This document shows positions 15,519 to 24,145 of a stretch of 29,958 nt of DNA, piece after piece. Made by a program: the position numbers and the translations under genes. Each line of letters begins with the position of its first letter. Position 1 is the first letter of the stretch. The DNA lies in contig CAZOHG010000045.1 of the NCBI GenBank assembly GCA_964579725.1, positions 1-29,958 on the forward strand, written 5' to 3'. The notes beneath the pieces were generated by a model. The model was not told the origin of the DNA, did no database searches, and saw only the letters and a program-made list of their open reading frames with translations. This stretch comes from CAZOHG01 sp964579725 (lineage in GTDB: Bacteria > Zhuqueibacterota > JdFR-76 > BMS3Abin05).

Positions 15519-17135
15519 TTATAGGTTCTCCGACTGAATGCCGGCGGCATCGGCCTTAAAAAATACATGTCGCATGCGTCTGGTAATCTCCTGCTCGTAA
15601 TCATTAATGCCCACAATTACGCCTGGGAAAATCGAGTTTCTTACCTCGATGATCGGTTCTTCCAATTCAACAACGTCTTCCTCTCCCATGAGTGCTTGCT
15701 TTTTCTCCTCCAACAATTGAATTTCTTCCTCGTATTGACGAATGTCGTAGAGCAGGGTTTTAAGTTCCGTCATTTTATCGTCCGTCAATTTATTCAGACG
15801 CTTTTGAAGCATCTCTAAAAAATGTACCCGTTTTTGGAGATTGTTAATTTGCTTTCGCAGTTCTTCCTGCTGATCCTTGGCCATAAGGATTTCCATCAGG
15901 ATGTGCGGATCCATACTATTACCAATGCGCACCTCTGTGCGCTGATTTCGGGCAGATCCGATTTCGCGGGCAATAATGGCCTGGGCGCTGGTCGTCTTCC
16001 CCCCGATAATACTGCCTTTGAGAACATGAATCTTCCCTTTAGCCTGAATGGTGCTGTTAATGACGTACTTGGTAATTTCTACGTCCCCGCTGCATTGGAT
16101 GCTGGCCTCCTGCACAAAATCGGCGCGAAAATATTTTCTTGCGTAAAGAATGGCCTTATTTTTCCCGAAAATCCCACCGTCGATTTCGACCTTCCCTTTT
16201 CGCGAAACAATTTCCGCGCCATCCACATTGCCGCGAATCCGAATATTGCCGTCTGTTTCAACCATAAAATCCGTTTTGACGTCACCGAAAACCAGAACGT
16301 CACCGGTGTAGTGGATGTCCCCGGTCGAAAAATCCACGTCTTTGCGAACAACGTACACGTTTTCCACATTGAGGGCATTGTGAAGAAAAAAAATGTGCCC
16401 GCTGAGTTTGGCGTACAGCTTCAATTGGTCTTCGGAAAGGTAGGTGTTCATACCCCGTGGCAGTAATTTGTCCTTTCCCGCTTTCGCCTTTAAATCGCCG
16501 CCAAAAACCGAAATACCATCTATTCCCCGTGTGGCGGGAATTTTCACTGCCAATAATTGATCTTTTTCCACAATTTTAATCAGGTTTATCTGGTGAAAAT
16601 CCACCCGACCGTCATCCAAAACAATCGGCTTTCGACTAATATTGGTGTCAATTTTGTACACAATTTGGGCATCCTTGCCGTGCTCGGGCGGCTTGCCGCG
16701 GGCAACCACAACACCGGTTACGTTTTTCTTCTCCCGAACAATTCGATCGATGGCCAGATCGTCAATTCCATATCGAATATTGGCCTCCATTAGTTTAAAG
16801 TGAAGGTCAAAAGACGTAATGGTTAGATCGGGTTGTCGGGGAAATCTCACATTGAGCATGGCATTCAATTTTTGATCGTCCACAAAAACCTGAATGTAAC
16901 GGTCCTTGGCGCGATTGTACCGCTCAAAATATTCCCCGATTTTTGTGGGAACGCCGTTCGCTTTATTAATGACGGCCCGGATAATACTCAAATTGGCATT
17001 GACCACGCCACGGCGAATAAGCGCGCGGCGGACATCTTCAAAATTAATCCGCCCTCTAAGCTCCGGCGAAATACTCATATAAATACCGTCCCGCCGTTGC
17101 TTCAAGTTTAATCTGTCTAATAAATCGTAGATCAT
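15519..17135 (-). CDS. FapA family (DUF342) protein
   Basis: A 538-residue protein of the FapA (flagellar assembly protein A, DUF342) family. An N-terminal region precedes the FapA domain at about 110-260, which includes ARGKPPEHGKDAQIVYKIDT and ISVFGGDLKAKAGKDKLLPR. A right-handed beta-helix-like run follows (VNVENVYVV-type repeats: DIHYTGDVLVFGDVKTDFMV, NIRIRGNVDGAEIVSRKGKV, IQCSGDVEITKYVI). A coiled coil lies at about 410-480 (LRKQINNLQKRVHFLEMLQK), with a short C-terminal tail. DUF342 proteins are linked to polar flagella or surface assemblies and to signalling in other bacteria; no flagellar genes are here. ATG 17135 has GGAAGGGAAG just upstream. It leads the operon with the kinase and regulator, suggesting a sensory or structural partner (inference). 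Confidence 0.9.
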   Translation of the reverse strand: MIYDLLDRLNLKQRRDGIYMSISPELRGRINFEDVRRALIRRGVVNANLSIIRAVINKANGVPTKIGEYFERYNRAKDRYIQVFVDDQKLNAMLNVRFPRQPDLTITSFDLHFKLMEANIRYGIDDLAIDRIVREKKNVTGVVVARGKPPEHGKDAQIVYKIDTNISRKPIVLDDGRVDFHQINLIKIVEKDQLLAVKIPATRGIDGISVFGGDLKAKAGKDKLLPRGMNTYLSEDQLKLYAKLSGHIFFLHNALNVENVYVVRKDVDFSTGDIHYTGDVLVFGDVKTDFMVETDGNIRIRGNVDGAEIVSRKGKVEIDGGIFGKNKAILYARKYFRADFVQEASIQCSGDVEITKYVINSTIQAKGKIHVLKGSIIGGKTTSAQAIIAREIGSARNQRTEVRIGNSMDPHILMEILMAKDQQEELRKQINNLQKRVHFLEMLQKRLNKLTDDKMTELKTLLYDIRQYEEEIQLLEEKKQALMGEEDVVELEEPIIEVRNSIFPGVIVGINDYEQEITRRMRHVFFKADAAGIQSENL

Positions 17136-17473
17136 CTTCTTCCCTTCCTCACTAATAATCTCCCCCTATTTTTTGCAAATTTTGTACCGCCGAACAGGGA
17201 AAATTTTTCCCTTTATTTCTATTCGATTTAGCATCGAACAAGATTTTCCCATTTTGGAAATTTCAGCAAAATTCAACCATGCTTTTTCATTTTTATTGAA
17301 AATATTGAGGTTAGATTAAAAATAACAGCCATTTTGCAGCGGCAATTATTGCCGTTTTTTCCGCCACCGTGGTTAAATATCGACCACCTTTCGCGGGCAA
17401 ATTTTACCGAATTTTAAAATTAAGTGGAGTCACAAGGGGAAAGATCCCGTAAAATAAGGGAAGAGTGGCATTT
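17136..17473. other. 338-bp intergenic region upstream of the FapA-kinase-regulator operon
   Basis: This lies between the carB stop and the FapA start; both genes are on the minus strand. It holds a perfect inverted repeat TTCGAT-N5-ATCGAA (17222-17238) within a weak minus-strand promoter (TTGTTC 17241-17236, 17 bp, AAATAA 17218-17213). It also contains a GGGAAAA-T-TTTTCCC repeat (17197-17211) near the predicted start. A hairpin CGGCAA-TTA-TTGCCG (17340-17354) followed by six Ts reads as a plus-strand terminator, although no plus-strand gene leads into it. No ORF is convincing and no clear carB terminator is seen on the minus strand. Confidence 0.45.
17222..17238 (-). promoter_or_regulatory. 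Inverted repeat, candidate operator of the FapA operon
   Basis: TTCGAT and ATCGAA form a perfect 6-bp inverted repeat with a 5-bp spacer, about 85 bp upstream of the FapA ATG. It lies between the weak -35 and -10 elements described for the intergenic region, a position suited to repression. I found no convincing sigma-54 -24/-12 element here, even though the operon encodes a sigma-54 activator. Confidence 0.35.
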
Positions 17474-20400
17474 TCAAGCGTCTTTGTGCGAAGCCCCGTT
17501 TCCGTTGCGCTTGTGGTATTCCTGAAGACTTTGTACCGAAAGGTCATTCTCCCGAAGAGCGCGAATGGCTTCCACCGCCGCTGTGGCGGCGGAAAGCGTG
17601 GTAAAATTGGGAATATTTCGCTCAATGGCCACCCGATTCATGGCGTATTCGTCGTAGCGTGAGGCTTTTCCCAGAGGCGTGTTGATCATCATTTGGATTT
17701 CATTGTTAATGGCGCGGTCCACCACATTGGGACGCCCCTCGTTCACTTTAAAAACCATCCGCACCGGCAAACCGGCTTTAGAAAGTGCGGCTGCCGTTCC
17801 GCGCGTGGCCATGAGATGAAATCCCAATTCGTGGAGGGCTCGCGCAATGGGAATGACCTTTTTCTTGTCATTGTCGTTAACGCTAATAAAAGCCGTTCCC
17901 CTGAGGGGAATTGCCAATCCGGTGGAAAGGTGCGCTTTGGCAAACGCCACGCCAAAACTCTCACCCAGTCCCATGACCTCTCCGGTAGATTTCATTTCCG
18001 GCCCCAAATAGGCTTTTGTCCCCGGAAATTTTTGAAAAGGGAAAACGACCGATTTGACGGCATTGTAGGTGATGACCGGATCCTGCGTCAATCCCAATTC
18101 CTTCAGCGTTTTGCCCACCATGACTTTTGCGGCTATTTTCGCCAGAGGAATTCCCTTGGCTTTACTGACAAAGGGAACGGTTCGAGAAGCACGAGGATTC
18201 ACTTCCAAAATGTAGATTTGCCCGTCTTTAATGGCAAATTGCAAGTTAATCAGCCCCACTACCTGCAAAGACAGGGCAATCTTTCGGGTCTGTTCTTTAA
18301 TCACGGCCACTTGTTCCGGCGTAATCATAAAAGGCGGCATGACGCAGGAACTGTCGCCGGAATGGATTCCGGCCTCCTCAATGTGCTGCATGACGCCCGC
18401 CACAATGACGTCCCGGCCATCTGAAACCGCCTCCACATCCCCCTCAAAAGCATCCTCCAAAAATTGGTCTATTAGAACCGGGTGTTCCTCGGACACGTCA
18501 ATAGCGCGTGTCATGTACGCCTTGAGTGAGGGCTCGTCGTAAACGATTTCCATGGCTCTGCCGCCCAGCACGTAAGACGGCCGCAACAGAACCGGAAATC
18601 CGATGGTTCGCGCTACGTCGAGGGCTTGCTCTACGGAAAAAGCAAAGCCGTGCGCCGGTTGCCGAAGTCCCAATTGGCGCAAGAATTCGCCGAATTTTTC
18701 TCGGTCCTCGGCCAGGTCAATTTTTTCGGGGCTGGTTCCCAAAATTCGAACGCCTGCCTTCTGCAGCCGAAGCGCCAGATTCAGGGGCGCCTGGCCTCCG
18801 AATTGAACAATCACCCCGTCCGGCTTTTCCACCGCCACAATGTCCATTATTTTTTCGTAGGTAATGGGTTCAAAATAGAGGCGGTCGGAGGTGTCGTAGT
18901 CCGTGCTGACGGTTTCAGGGTTACAATTGACCATAATCGTCTCAAACCCTTCTTCCTGAAGCGCCAGTACCGCGTGAACGGAGCAATAATCGAATTCAAT
19001 CCCCTGCCCGATTCGATTGGGGCCCGAGCCTAAAATCATGACCTTGGGTTTGCCGGAAGCAACGGATTCGTTCTCCAGATCAAAGGTCGAATAATAATAG
19101 GGGGTTTCCGCTTCAAATTCCGCTGCACAGGTGTCCACGGTTTTGAAGGATGTCCGAATTCCTTTTGTCTCCCGCACATGACGCACCTCTTCCTCGGACA
19201 TTTCCCAGGCACGGGCCAATTGCACGTCAGCGTACCCGAGCTTTTTCAATCGGCGCAGCGTTTCCGGCGGGATTTCCTTGGGATTTTTCCGCCATTGGTG
19301 GATTTCCGGTTCGGCCGCGTAGATTTCCTGCAGCTGTGCCAAAAACCAGGGGTCTATTCCGGAAATTCGGTAAATTTCCTCCGACGAAAAACCCCTTTCA
19401 AAGGCTTCCCGAAGGTAAAAAAGCCGATTGCTGTCCGGGTATTTCAGATGTTCCCGTAAACGCTCCAATTCCGTTTTGCCCTTGAAATTTTCCAGCCCTT
19501 TGCCGTTATTTTCGGAATCACAGCCCAGTCCAAATCGGCCAATATCCAAAGATTGCACAGCTTTCCCCAACGCCTCTTTGAAGGTTCGGCCAATGGACAT
19601 GGCTTCCCCCACCGATTTCATTTGGGTTCCCAATTGGGCATTGGCCGTGGGGAATTTGTCAAAATTCCAGCGTGGAATCTTGACCACAACGTAGTCCAAC
19701 GTGGGTTCAAAAGCCGCCGGTGTTTTCTTGGTAATGTCGTTGGGGATTTCTTCTAACGTGAGCCCAACCGCCAGTTTGGCGGCAATTTTGGCAATGGGAA
19801 AGCCCGTTGCTTTTGACGCGAGCGCCGAGCTGCGCGAGACCCGAGGGTTCATTTCAATCACGACGAGCCGCCCCGTTTCGGGGTGTACGCCAAATTGAAT
19901 ATTGGAACCGCCTGTTTCCACACCCACTGCGCGAATAATTTTGAGGGCGGCATCCCGCATTTTCTGGTACTCGCGGTCGGTCAGGGTTTGGGCCGGTGCC
20001 ACGGTAATGCTGTCGCCGGTGTGAATTCCCATCGGATCGAAATTTTCAATGGAACAAATAATGACCACATTGTCAGATAGGTCACGCATGACCTCTAATT
20101 CGTATTCCTTCCAGCCAATAATGGATTCTTCCACCAAAATTTCGCCAATGGGACTGTTTTGCAATCCCCAGTCAATTTGGCGACTGAATTCCTCCCGATT
20201 GTAGGCAATGCTGCCGCCTGTTCCCCCCAAGGTAAAAGAGGGACGAATAATAATCGGGAAATCCATGTCCCGGGCAATTTCCCACGCTTCGTCGTGAGAA
20301 TGAGCAAAGCCGCCCCGGGGCATTTCCAGGCCAATGGATTCAATGGTTTGTTTGAATAGCTCCCGATCTTCGGCTCGGTGAATCGCCTCCAATTTGGCGC

Positions 20401-20749
20401 CGATTAATTCCACACCGAACTCAGCCAACGTGCCGTTTTCCGCCAATTCCACCGCCACATTCAGTCCGGTTTGCCCTCCCATCGTGGGCAAAAGGGCGTC
20501 GGGGCGTTCCCGCCGAATAACTTTTCGGACGAATTCCGGGGTAATCGGTTCAATGTACGTTCGGTGCGCCAGCTCCGGATCGGTCATAATCGTTGCCGGG
20601 TTGCTGTTGACCAGCACCACTTCGTACCCTTCTTCTTTCAGCGCTTTAACTGCCTGTGTTCCCGAGTAGTCAAATTCACAAGCCTGCCCGATAATAATGG
20701 GGCCGGAGCCAATAATGAGGATTTTCCGAAGATCCGCCCGCTTTGCCAC
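17474..20749 (-). CDS. carB: Carbamoyl-phosphate synthase large subunit
   Basis: A 1091-residue large subunit that uses ammonia delivered by CarA, bicarbonate and two ATP to make carbamoyl phosphate for arginine and pyrimidine synthesis. Each half has an ATP-grasp unit. The first starts ILIIGSGPIIIGQACEFDYS and has MGGQTGLNVAVELA and RPSFTLGGTGGS. The second starts VMILGSGPNRIGQGIEFDYC and has QFGGQAPLNLAL and RPSYVLGGRAM. The C-terminal MGS-like allosteric domain is present (about 940-1091, ATRGTAAALSKAG, VNEGRPNVVDRAINN). Length is typical. The GTG start at 20749 overlaps the last base of the carA TAG, and an AAGGA lies 8 bases upstream, so CarA and CarB are translationally coupled. The tail after ATAAVEAIRAL (VQSLQEYHKR...) is short and ordinary. 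Confidence 0.98.
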   Translation of the reverse strand: MAKRADLRKILIIGSGPIIIGQACEFDYSGTQAVKALKEEGYEVVLVNSNPATIMTDPELAHRTYIEPITPEFVRKVIRRERPDALLPTMGGQTGLNVAVELAENGTLAEFGVELIGAKLEAIHRAEDRELFKQTIESIGLEMPRGGFAHSHDEAWEIARDMDFPIIIRPSFTLGGTGGSIAYNREEFSRQIDWGLQNSPIGEILVEESIIGWKEYELEVMRDLSDNVVIICSIENFDPMGIHTGDSITVAPAQTLTDREYQKMRDAALKIIRAVGVETGGSNIQFGVHPETGRLVVIEMNPRVSRSSALASKATGFPIAKIAAKLAVGLTLEEIPNDITKKTPAAFEPTLDYVVVKIPRWNFDKFPTANAQLGTQMKSVGEAMSIGRTFKEALGKAVQSLDIGRFGLGCDSENNGKGLENFKGKTELERLREHLKYPDSNRLFYLREAFERGFSSEEIYRISGIDPWFLAQLQEIYAAEPEIHQWRKNPKEIPPETLRRLKKLGYADVQLARAWEMSEEEVRHVRETKGIRTSFKTVDTCAAEFEAETPYYYSTFDLENESVASGKPKVMILGSGPNRIGQGIEFDYCSVHAVLALQEEGFETIMVNCNPETVSTDYDTSDRLYFEPITYEKIMDIVAVEKPDGVIVQFGGQAPLNLALRLQKAGVRILGTSPEKIDLAEDREKFGEFLRQLGLRQPAHGFAFSVEQALDVARTIGFPVLLRPSYVLGGRAMEIVYDEPSLKAYMTRAIDVSEEHPVLIDQFLEDAFEGDVEAVSDGRDVIVAGVMQHIEEAGIHSGDSSCVMPPFMITPEQVAVIKEQTRKIALSLQVVGLINLQFAIKDGQIYILEVNPRASRTVPFVSKAKGIPLAKIAAKVMVGKTLKELGLTQDPVITYNAVKSVVFPFQKFPGTKAYLGPEMKSTGEVMGLGESFGVAFAKAHLSTGLAIPLRGTAFISVNDNDKKKVIPIARALHELGFHLMATRGTAAALSKAGLPVRMVFKVNEGRPNVVDRAINNEIQMMINTPLGKASRYDEYAMNRVAIERNIPNFTTLSAATAAVEAIRALRENDLSVQSLQEYHKRNGNGASHKDA

Positions 20750-21916
20750 TACGCTTTTCCTTTAAATTCCTGAACCATTTGTTTAAAATCGTCAAATAAA
20801 TAGCGTGAATCATGAGGACCGGGCCCCGATTCGGGGTGGTATTGCACAGCCAAAAGAGGCCATTCCACGTGCCGATACCCCTCCAATGTGCCGTCATTTA
20901 GATTTACGTGGGTCACGGTCACCTCCCCGTTCCGAAAGCTCTCGGGGTTCACGGCAAAACCGTGATTTTGTGACGTGATTTCAGTTTTGCCGGTCCGTAG
21001 ATTTTTAACGGGGTGATTGATCCCGTGGTGCCCGAACTTCATTTTGTAGGTTTCCGCCCCCAAAGCCAAAGACAAGATTTGGTGCCCAAGACAAATCCCC
21101 ATTACGGGCAATCGGGAAAGCAGCTTTTTGGCCACCTCAATTCCGTAGGCGACTGCGGCAGGGTCTCCCGGCCCGTTTGAAAAAAATACGGCGTCGAAAT
21201 TGTGCTCCAATACCCATTCTGCTTCGGTAAAGGCGGGAACGACCGTTATCTGAAAACCGCGTGCGTGAAGATTGCGCAAAATAGTCCACTTCACGCNNNN
21301 NNNNNNCGCCAAAATCGTAAACAGCTAATTGAAATGCCCTGCCCAAATTTTGGTCGGACAAAAATTCGGTCATTTCATACGATTGGACATCGGGCCGGTA
21401 GGTGTAAGGTTCCCGACACGTCACGTGCCGAACCCAATCGGCGCCTACCATTTTGGGGGCGCGGGCCAACTTCTCGAGCAAGGGCTTGCTCTGCCACTCT
21501 TCGGTTGAAATAATTCCCAACATGGCCCCCTTGTCCCGTATGTGCCGGGTAAGCTGACGGGTGTCGATCCCTTCAATACCGACCACCCCCCATTCCTTGA
21601 GGTAGCCATCCAGGTCCCGCTCCTGTCGCCAATTGCTGGACGTTCGAGAGTACTCGTGAACCACAAGCCCCTCCAGCCACGGGTGCTCCGATTCCAAATC
21701 CTCGGAATTAATGCCGGTGTTGCCAATGTGCGGGTATGTCATGAGCACCAATTGTCCCTTGTACGAAGGGTCGGTAATGATTTCCTGGTAGCCCACCATT
21801 CCCGTATTGAAAACAACCTCCCCCACGGCTTCGCCGGGCGCACCAAAAGAAACGCCTTCGAATCGTGTACCGTCTTCCAATAAAAGAACCGCTTTTTTTT
21901 GCCTTTTTGTCGTCAT
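20749..21916 (-). CDS. carA: Carbamoyl-phosphate synthase small subunit (interrupted by a 10-N assembly gap)
   Basis: The glutamine amidotransferase subunit of carbamoyl-phosphate synthase. The N-terminal part (from ATG 21916) shows LLLEDGTRFEGVSFGAPGEA, NTGMVGYQEIITDPSYKGQ and EGIDTRQLTRHIR. The C-terminal class I amidotransferase part has SNGPGDPAAVAYG, catalytic GICLGHQIL, MKFGHHGINHPVKN, NHGFAV and the HPESGPGPHDSRYLF histidine/glutamate region. Ten Ns at 21297-21306 split it, and the two halves are in different frames as written. The flanks repeat GCG. Merging them (removing 13 bases) gives ...YDFG-VKWTILRN..., the family's uninterrupted sequence, and a 384-residue protein close to the usual about 380. 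It is therefore an intact gene and not a pseudogene. The carB GTG start overlaps its stop by one base. Confidence 0.95.
21297..21306. other. 10-N scaffold gap inside carA
   Basis: A run of exactly ten Ns, a conventional placeholder. The bases on either side read ...TTTTGGCG and GCGTGAAG on the coding (minus) strand. The shared GCG suggests that adjoining contigs actually overlap by three bases and that no sequence is missing. Confidence 0.95.
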
Positions 21917-21976
21917 GCTACTCTATTCTTAGATAAAATTCACCCTTTGTTTTTTGGGAAAAATGTGTAAACGGAG

Positions 21977-21990
21977 CTTCGGTACCGAAG
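21977..21990. promoter_or_regulatory. 14-bp perfect palindrome in the carA leader region
   Basis: CTTCGGTACCGAAG is a perfect 14-bp palindrome within the 80-bp space between the stop of the upstream lipoprotein gene (21997) and the carA start (21916). It could be the stem of a weak terminator for the lipoprotein gene, since the minus strand continues GTTTACACATTTTT. It could equally be an operator for carAB. There is no clean T run, so neither is assured. Confidence 0.35.
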
Positions 21991-21996
21991 TCGGAG

Positions 21997-23298
21997 TTAT
22001 TCCAGATTCCTCGTAATACGCCTCAATTGGTCCAACAGCTCTCCGCGTGAAACCGTTTTTCTCAAATCAATTTTGTAGATGTGGTGATGCCCGCTTCGAT
22101 TCGATTGGAACACAATGGTGGAGGCGTCGGGAGAAAAGGCGGGAGCCAGATCAAAACTTTTCCGGCGTGTTAGACGAACAACCGTCCCCCCGGACAATTC
22201 TTTCAGGAAAAGATCGTAATTTTTATTTCGATTGCTGAAAAAAACCACCTGTTTTCCGTCGGGTGAGACGGAAGGATTTCCGTAATTAAAGGGCTCGTTT
22301 CCCAAAAGCCGAATCTTTTTGCCGGACGTCGTTGCCCGGTACAGGTGCCACACGCCGTTTTCCTGGCGGGTAAAAAGAAGGCCGGAACCATCCGGTAAAG
22401 CACAGGGAGCGGCGTAAGGGGCATTTTCCGAAAGAATGGCTTGAGGCGGCTCCTGGGCAGAAAGTTTTTGTCGAAAAATAGCCGTCAGTGAATCTTTGTT
22501 TTGAGGAGAAAGGCGGTTGGACACGAAAAACAACCACTCTCCCTTTGTGCCGGGCGCCGGGTACCAATCGTCGGAAAGACCGGTTACCACCGGTTCACGG
22601 GCACCCGATTTCAGATTGAGGCGAAAAATGTCGCGGTATTTGGTTTCTCGACCTTGATTTTGCGTAAAATAAATCCAGGCTCCCTGAAAATCCAGGACGG
22701 GATTTTCCTGGTCGAGAGAATCGACCAACAGGGGTTTCACCTCACCACCGGCTGGATTCATTTCAAACAAATCCCACGAGCCTTTTCGGTTGGACTGAAA
22801 AACGATTTTCTCACCCGAAGGCAAAAAACGCGGTTGGGCGTCGTCAAAATTTCCCTGCGTTAATTCTGTAATGGGGTGTAAAATTCCAACCACTCCCCCA
22901 ACCGACGAGACAAATCGCCCTTTTGTGTCAGTTTCAAGAAGTTGAATAAATTGGCGACACGCTTCCTTTTCCTGTCCCATTTCGCAGAGAATTTTTCCCT
23001 TCAAAAAAAGAGCAGGATTGTTGTTGGGCTTTTTCGACAAAACGGAATCCACATAGCCCAGCGCTTGCTTGAAATGGGATTTTTGAGCAGCGAGAGCAGC
23101 CAACCCCAGACGGGCAGCGTCATCGTTCGGATTTTTTTCCAATCTCTTCAACAAGTTCGACTCTTCTTTACCCGAAAGGCGCTGCGAAGCCGGTGGCGTC
23201 GCGCTTTTTTGGCGCGTACCGGCGCACCCAATCCAGAACAAAGAAAAAAGAATTACAATCAAACCGGAGAGAAATCCTATTTCACGAAGGTGTTTCAT
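21997..23298 (-). CDS. TPR / TolB-like (PD40) lipoprotein
   Basis: A 433-residue envelope lipoprotein. The lipobox LFWIGCAG puts the lipidated cysteine at residue 25. About two TPR-like units follow (NPNDDAARLGLAALAAQKSH, NPALFLKGKILCEMGQEKEA). A six-bladed TolB-type propeller comes next, with PD40 repeats such as PRFLPSGEKIVFQSNRKGSW then DLFEM, VSPDGKQVVFFSNRNKNYDL and FSPDASTIVFQSNRSGHHHI then YKI. ATG 23298 is chosen because it starts the signal peptide and has AAGGA 9 bases upstream. The longer frame from 23379 adds 27 implausible residues. It is probably a periplasmic-facing or surface sensor or scaffold. TolB-like propellers bind envelope proteins, but which partner is unknown. Confidence 0.87.
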   Translation of the reverse strand: MKHLREIGFLSGLIVILFSLFWIGCAGTRQKSATPPASQRLSGKEESNLLKRLEKNPNDDAARLGLAALAAQKSHFKQALGYVDSVLSKKPNNNPALFLKGKILCEMGQEKEACRQFIQLLETDTKGRFVSSVGGVVGILHPITELTQGNFDDAQPRFLPSGEKIVFQSNRKGSWDLFEMNPAGGEVKPLLVDSLDQENPVLDFQGAWIYFTQNQGRETKYRDIFRLNLKSGAREPVVTGLSDDWYPAPGTKGEWLFFVSNRLSPQNKDSLTAIFRQKLSAQEPPQAILSENAPYAAPCALPDGSGLLFTRQENGVWHLYRATTSGKKIRLLGNEPFNYGNPSVSPDGKQVVFFSNRNKNYDLFLKELSGGTVVRLTRRKSFDLAPAFSPDASTIVFQSNRSGHHHIYKIDLRKTVSRGELLDQLRRITRNLE

Positions 23299-23370
23299 CA
23301 GAGACAATCCTTTCTGGAAGTGCGCGGGCCGTCCGAATGTCCTTCCAACCCAATCACAAACAAAAATCAG

Positions 23371-23417
23371 CCAATTCAAATTGGAATAAAAATATAAAAT
23401 TGCCGGTCAAAAAGCAA
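23371..23417 (-). promoter_or_regulatory. Candidate promoter and start-site palindrome of the lipoprotein gene
   Basis: On the minus strand TTGCTT (23417-23412) lies 17 bp from TATTTT (23394-23389). The predicted start near 23382 falls inside a perfect palindrome, CCAATT-CA-AATTGG (23384-23371). The leader to the ATG at 23298 is about 85 nt. The palindrome at the start site is a plausible operator. Both hexamers deviate from consensus, so the promoter is only moderately supported. Confidence 0.4.
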
Positions 23418-23475
23418 GAGAAAAATGGCTCCCTTGGTTTAAAATTCCACATCGAAAAGACTGGCCCCAAACGGC

Positions 23476-24138
23476 TCAAAAGAACTGCCCCATTACAAGC
23501 AAATACCAATGCCACACTATTTTGACCGGCCAGTAGGCGATTTGAATAAATTGGGGCACCATAATAATAATGAGCAGGAGCAAAAATCCGTACGGCTGCA
23601 GGCGCGCCATGAATTCGTGGCCTCCCGGCGGCAACAGATTTTCCAGAATGTGCGAACCGTCCAGGGGCGGAATGGGAATCAGGTTAAAAAAGGCCAACAC
23701 CAAATTAATGAGCATGCCCGAAGCCATGACGTTAAAATATAGGCGAATAAAATTCGGTGAAAAATGGAGCGCTTGAAAAAACAAAATGCTGACGATTGTC
23801 AGGACAAGGAAAATCAGTGAAAGTGCTATGTTTGAGGCCGGCCCCGCAAACGACACCACAATTTCGTCCCGTTTTCGATTGCGAAAATAATTGGGGTTGA
23901 CGGGCACGGGTTTCGCCCAACCGAAAAGAATATTCGTGGGTGTCAACAGAAAAAGCAGCGGCACAATAATGGAACCCATGATGTCAATGTGAGGAATGGG
24001 ATTGAGCGTAATTCGGCCCAGCATTTTGGCAGTGGGGTCCCCTGCTCGGTAGGCGGCCACGCCGTGGGCACATTCGTGAATAATAATCGAAAAAAGCAAG
24101 ACGGGAATAAATAAGATTTTGTCGACCCAGCTTTCCAT
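23476..24138 (-). CDS. Site-2 protease family membrane metalloprotease (M50)
   Basis: A 220-residue polytopic membrane protein of the compact S2P/M50 family. The zinc motif HECAH is at residues 21-25 in the first hydrophobic segment (LFIPVLLFSIIIHECAHGVA). The third zinc-ligand segment is NLIPIPPLDGSHI (PLDG motif), and GPASNIALSLIFL is the family's middle helix. No PDZ or CBS domain is attached, so it is the minimal type, similar in size to YwhC-like proteins. Such proteases cut substrates within the membrane, but the substrate is unknown. ATG 24138 is 7 bp after the upstream nucleotide hydrolase gene stop, making it the last gene in a packed operon. A 177-bp space follows before the lipoprotein gene. 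Confidence 0.93.
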   Translation of the reverse strand: MESWVDKILFIPVLLFSIIIHECAHGVAAYRAGDPTAKMLGRITLNPIPHIDIMGSIIVPLLFLLTPTNILFGWAKPVPVNPNYFRNRKRDEIVVSFAGPASNIALSLIFLVLTIVSILFFQALHFSPNFIRLYFNVMASGMLINLVLAFFNLIPIPPLDGSHILENLLPPGGHEFMARLQPYGFLLLLIIIMVPQFIQIAYWPVKIVWHWYLLVMGQFF

Positions 24139-24145
24139 AAATAAT

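Noticed and set aside
20749..21916. carA as a frameshifted pseudogene
   Set aside because: The two frames are separated only by the 10-N gap. Merging the shared GCG restores the family sequence without loss.
23299..23379. 27-residue N-terminal extension of the TolB-like lipoprotein
   Set aside because: It would precede a complete lipoprotein signal peptide and would not be expected in a real protein.
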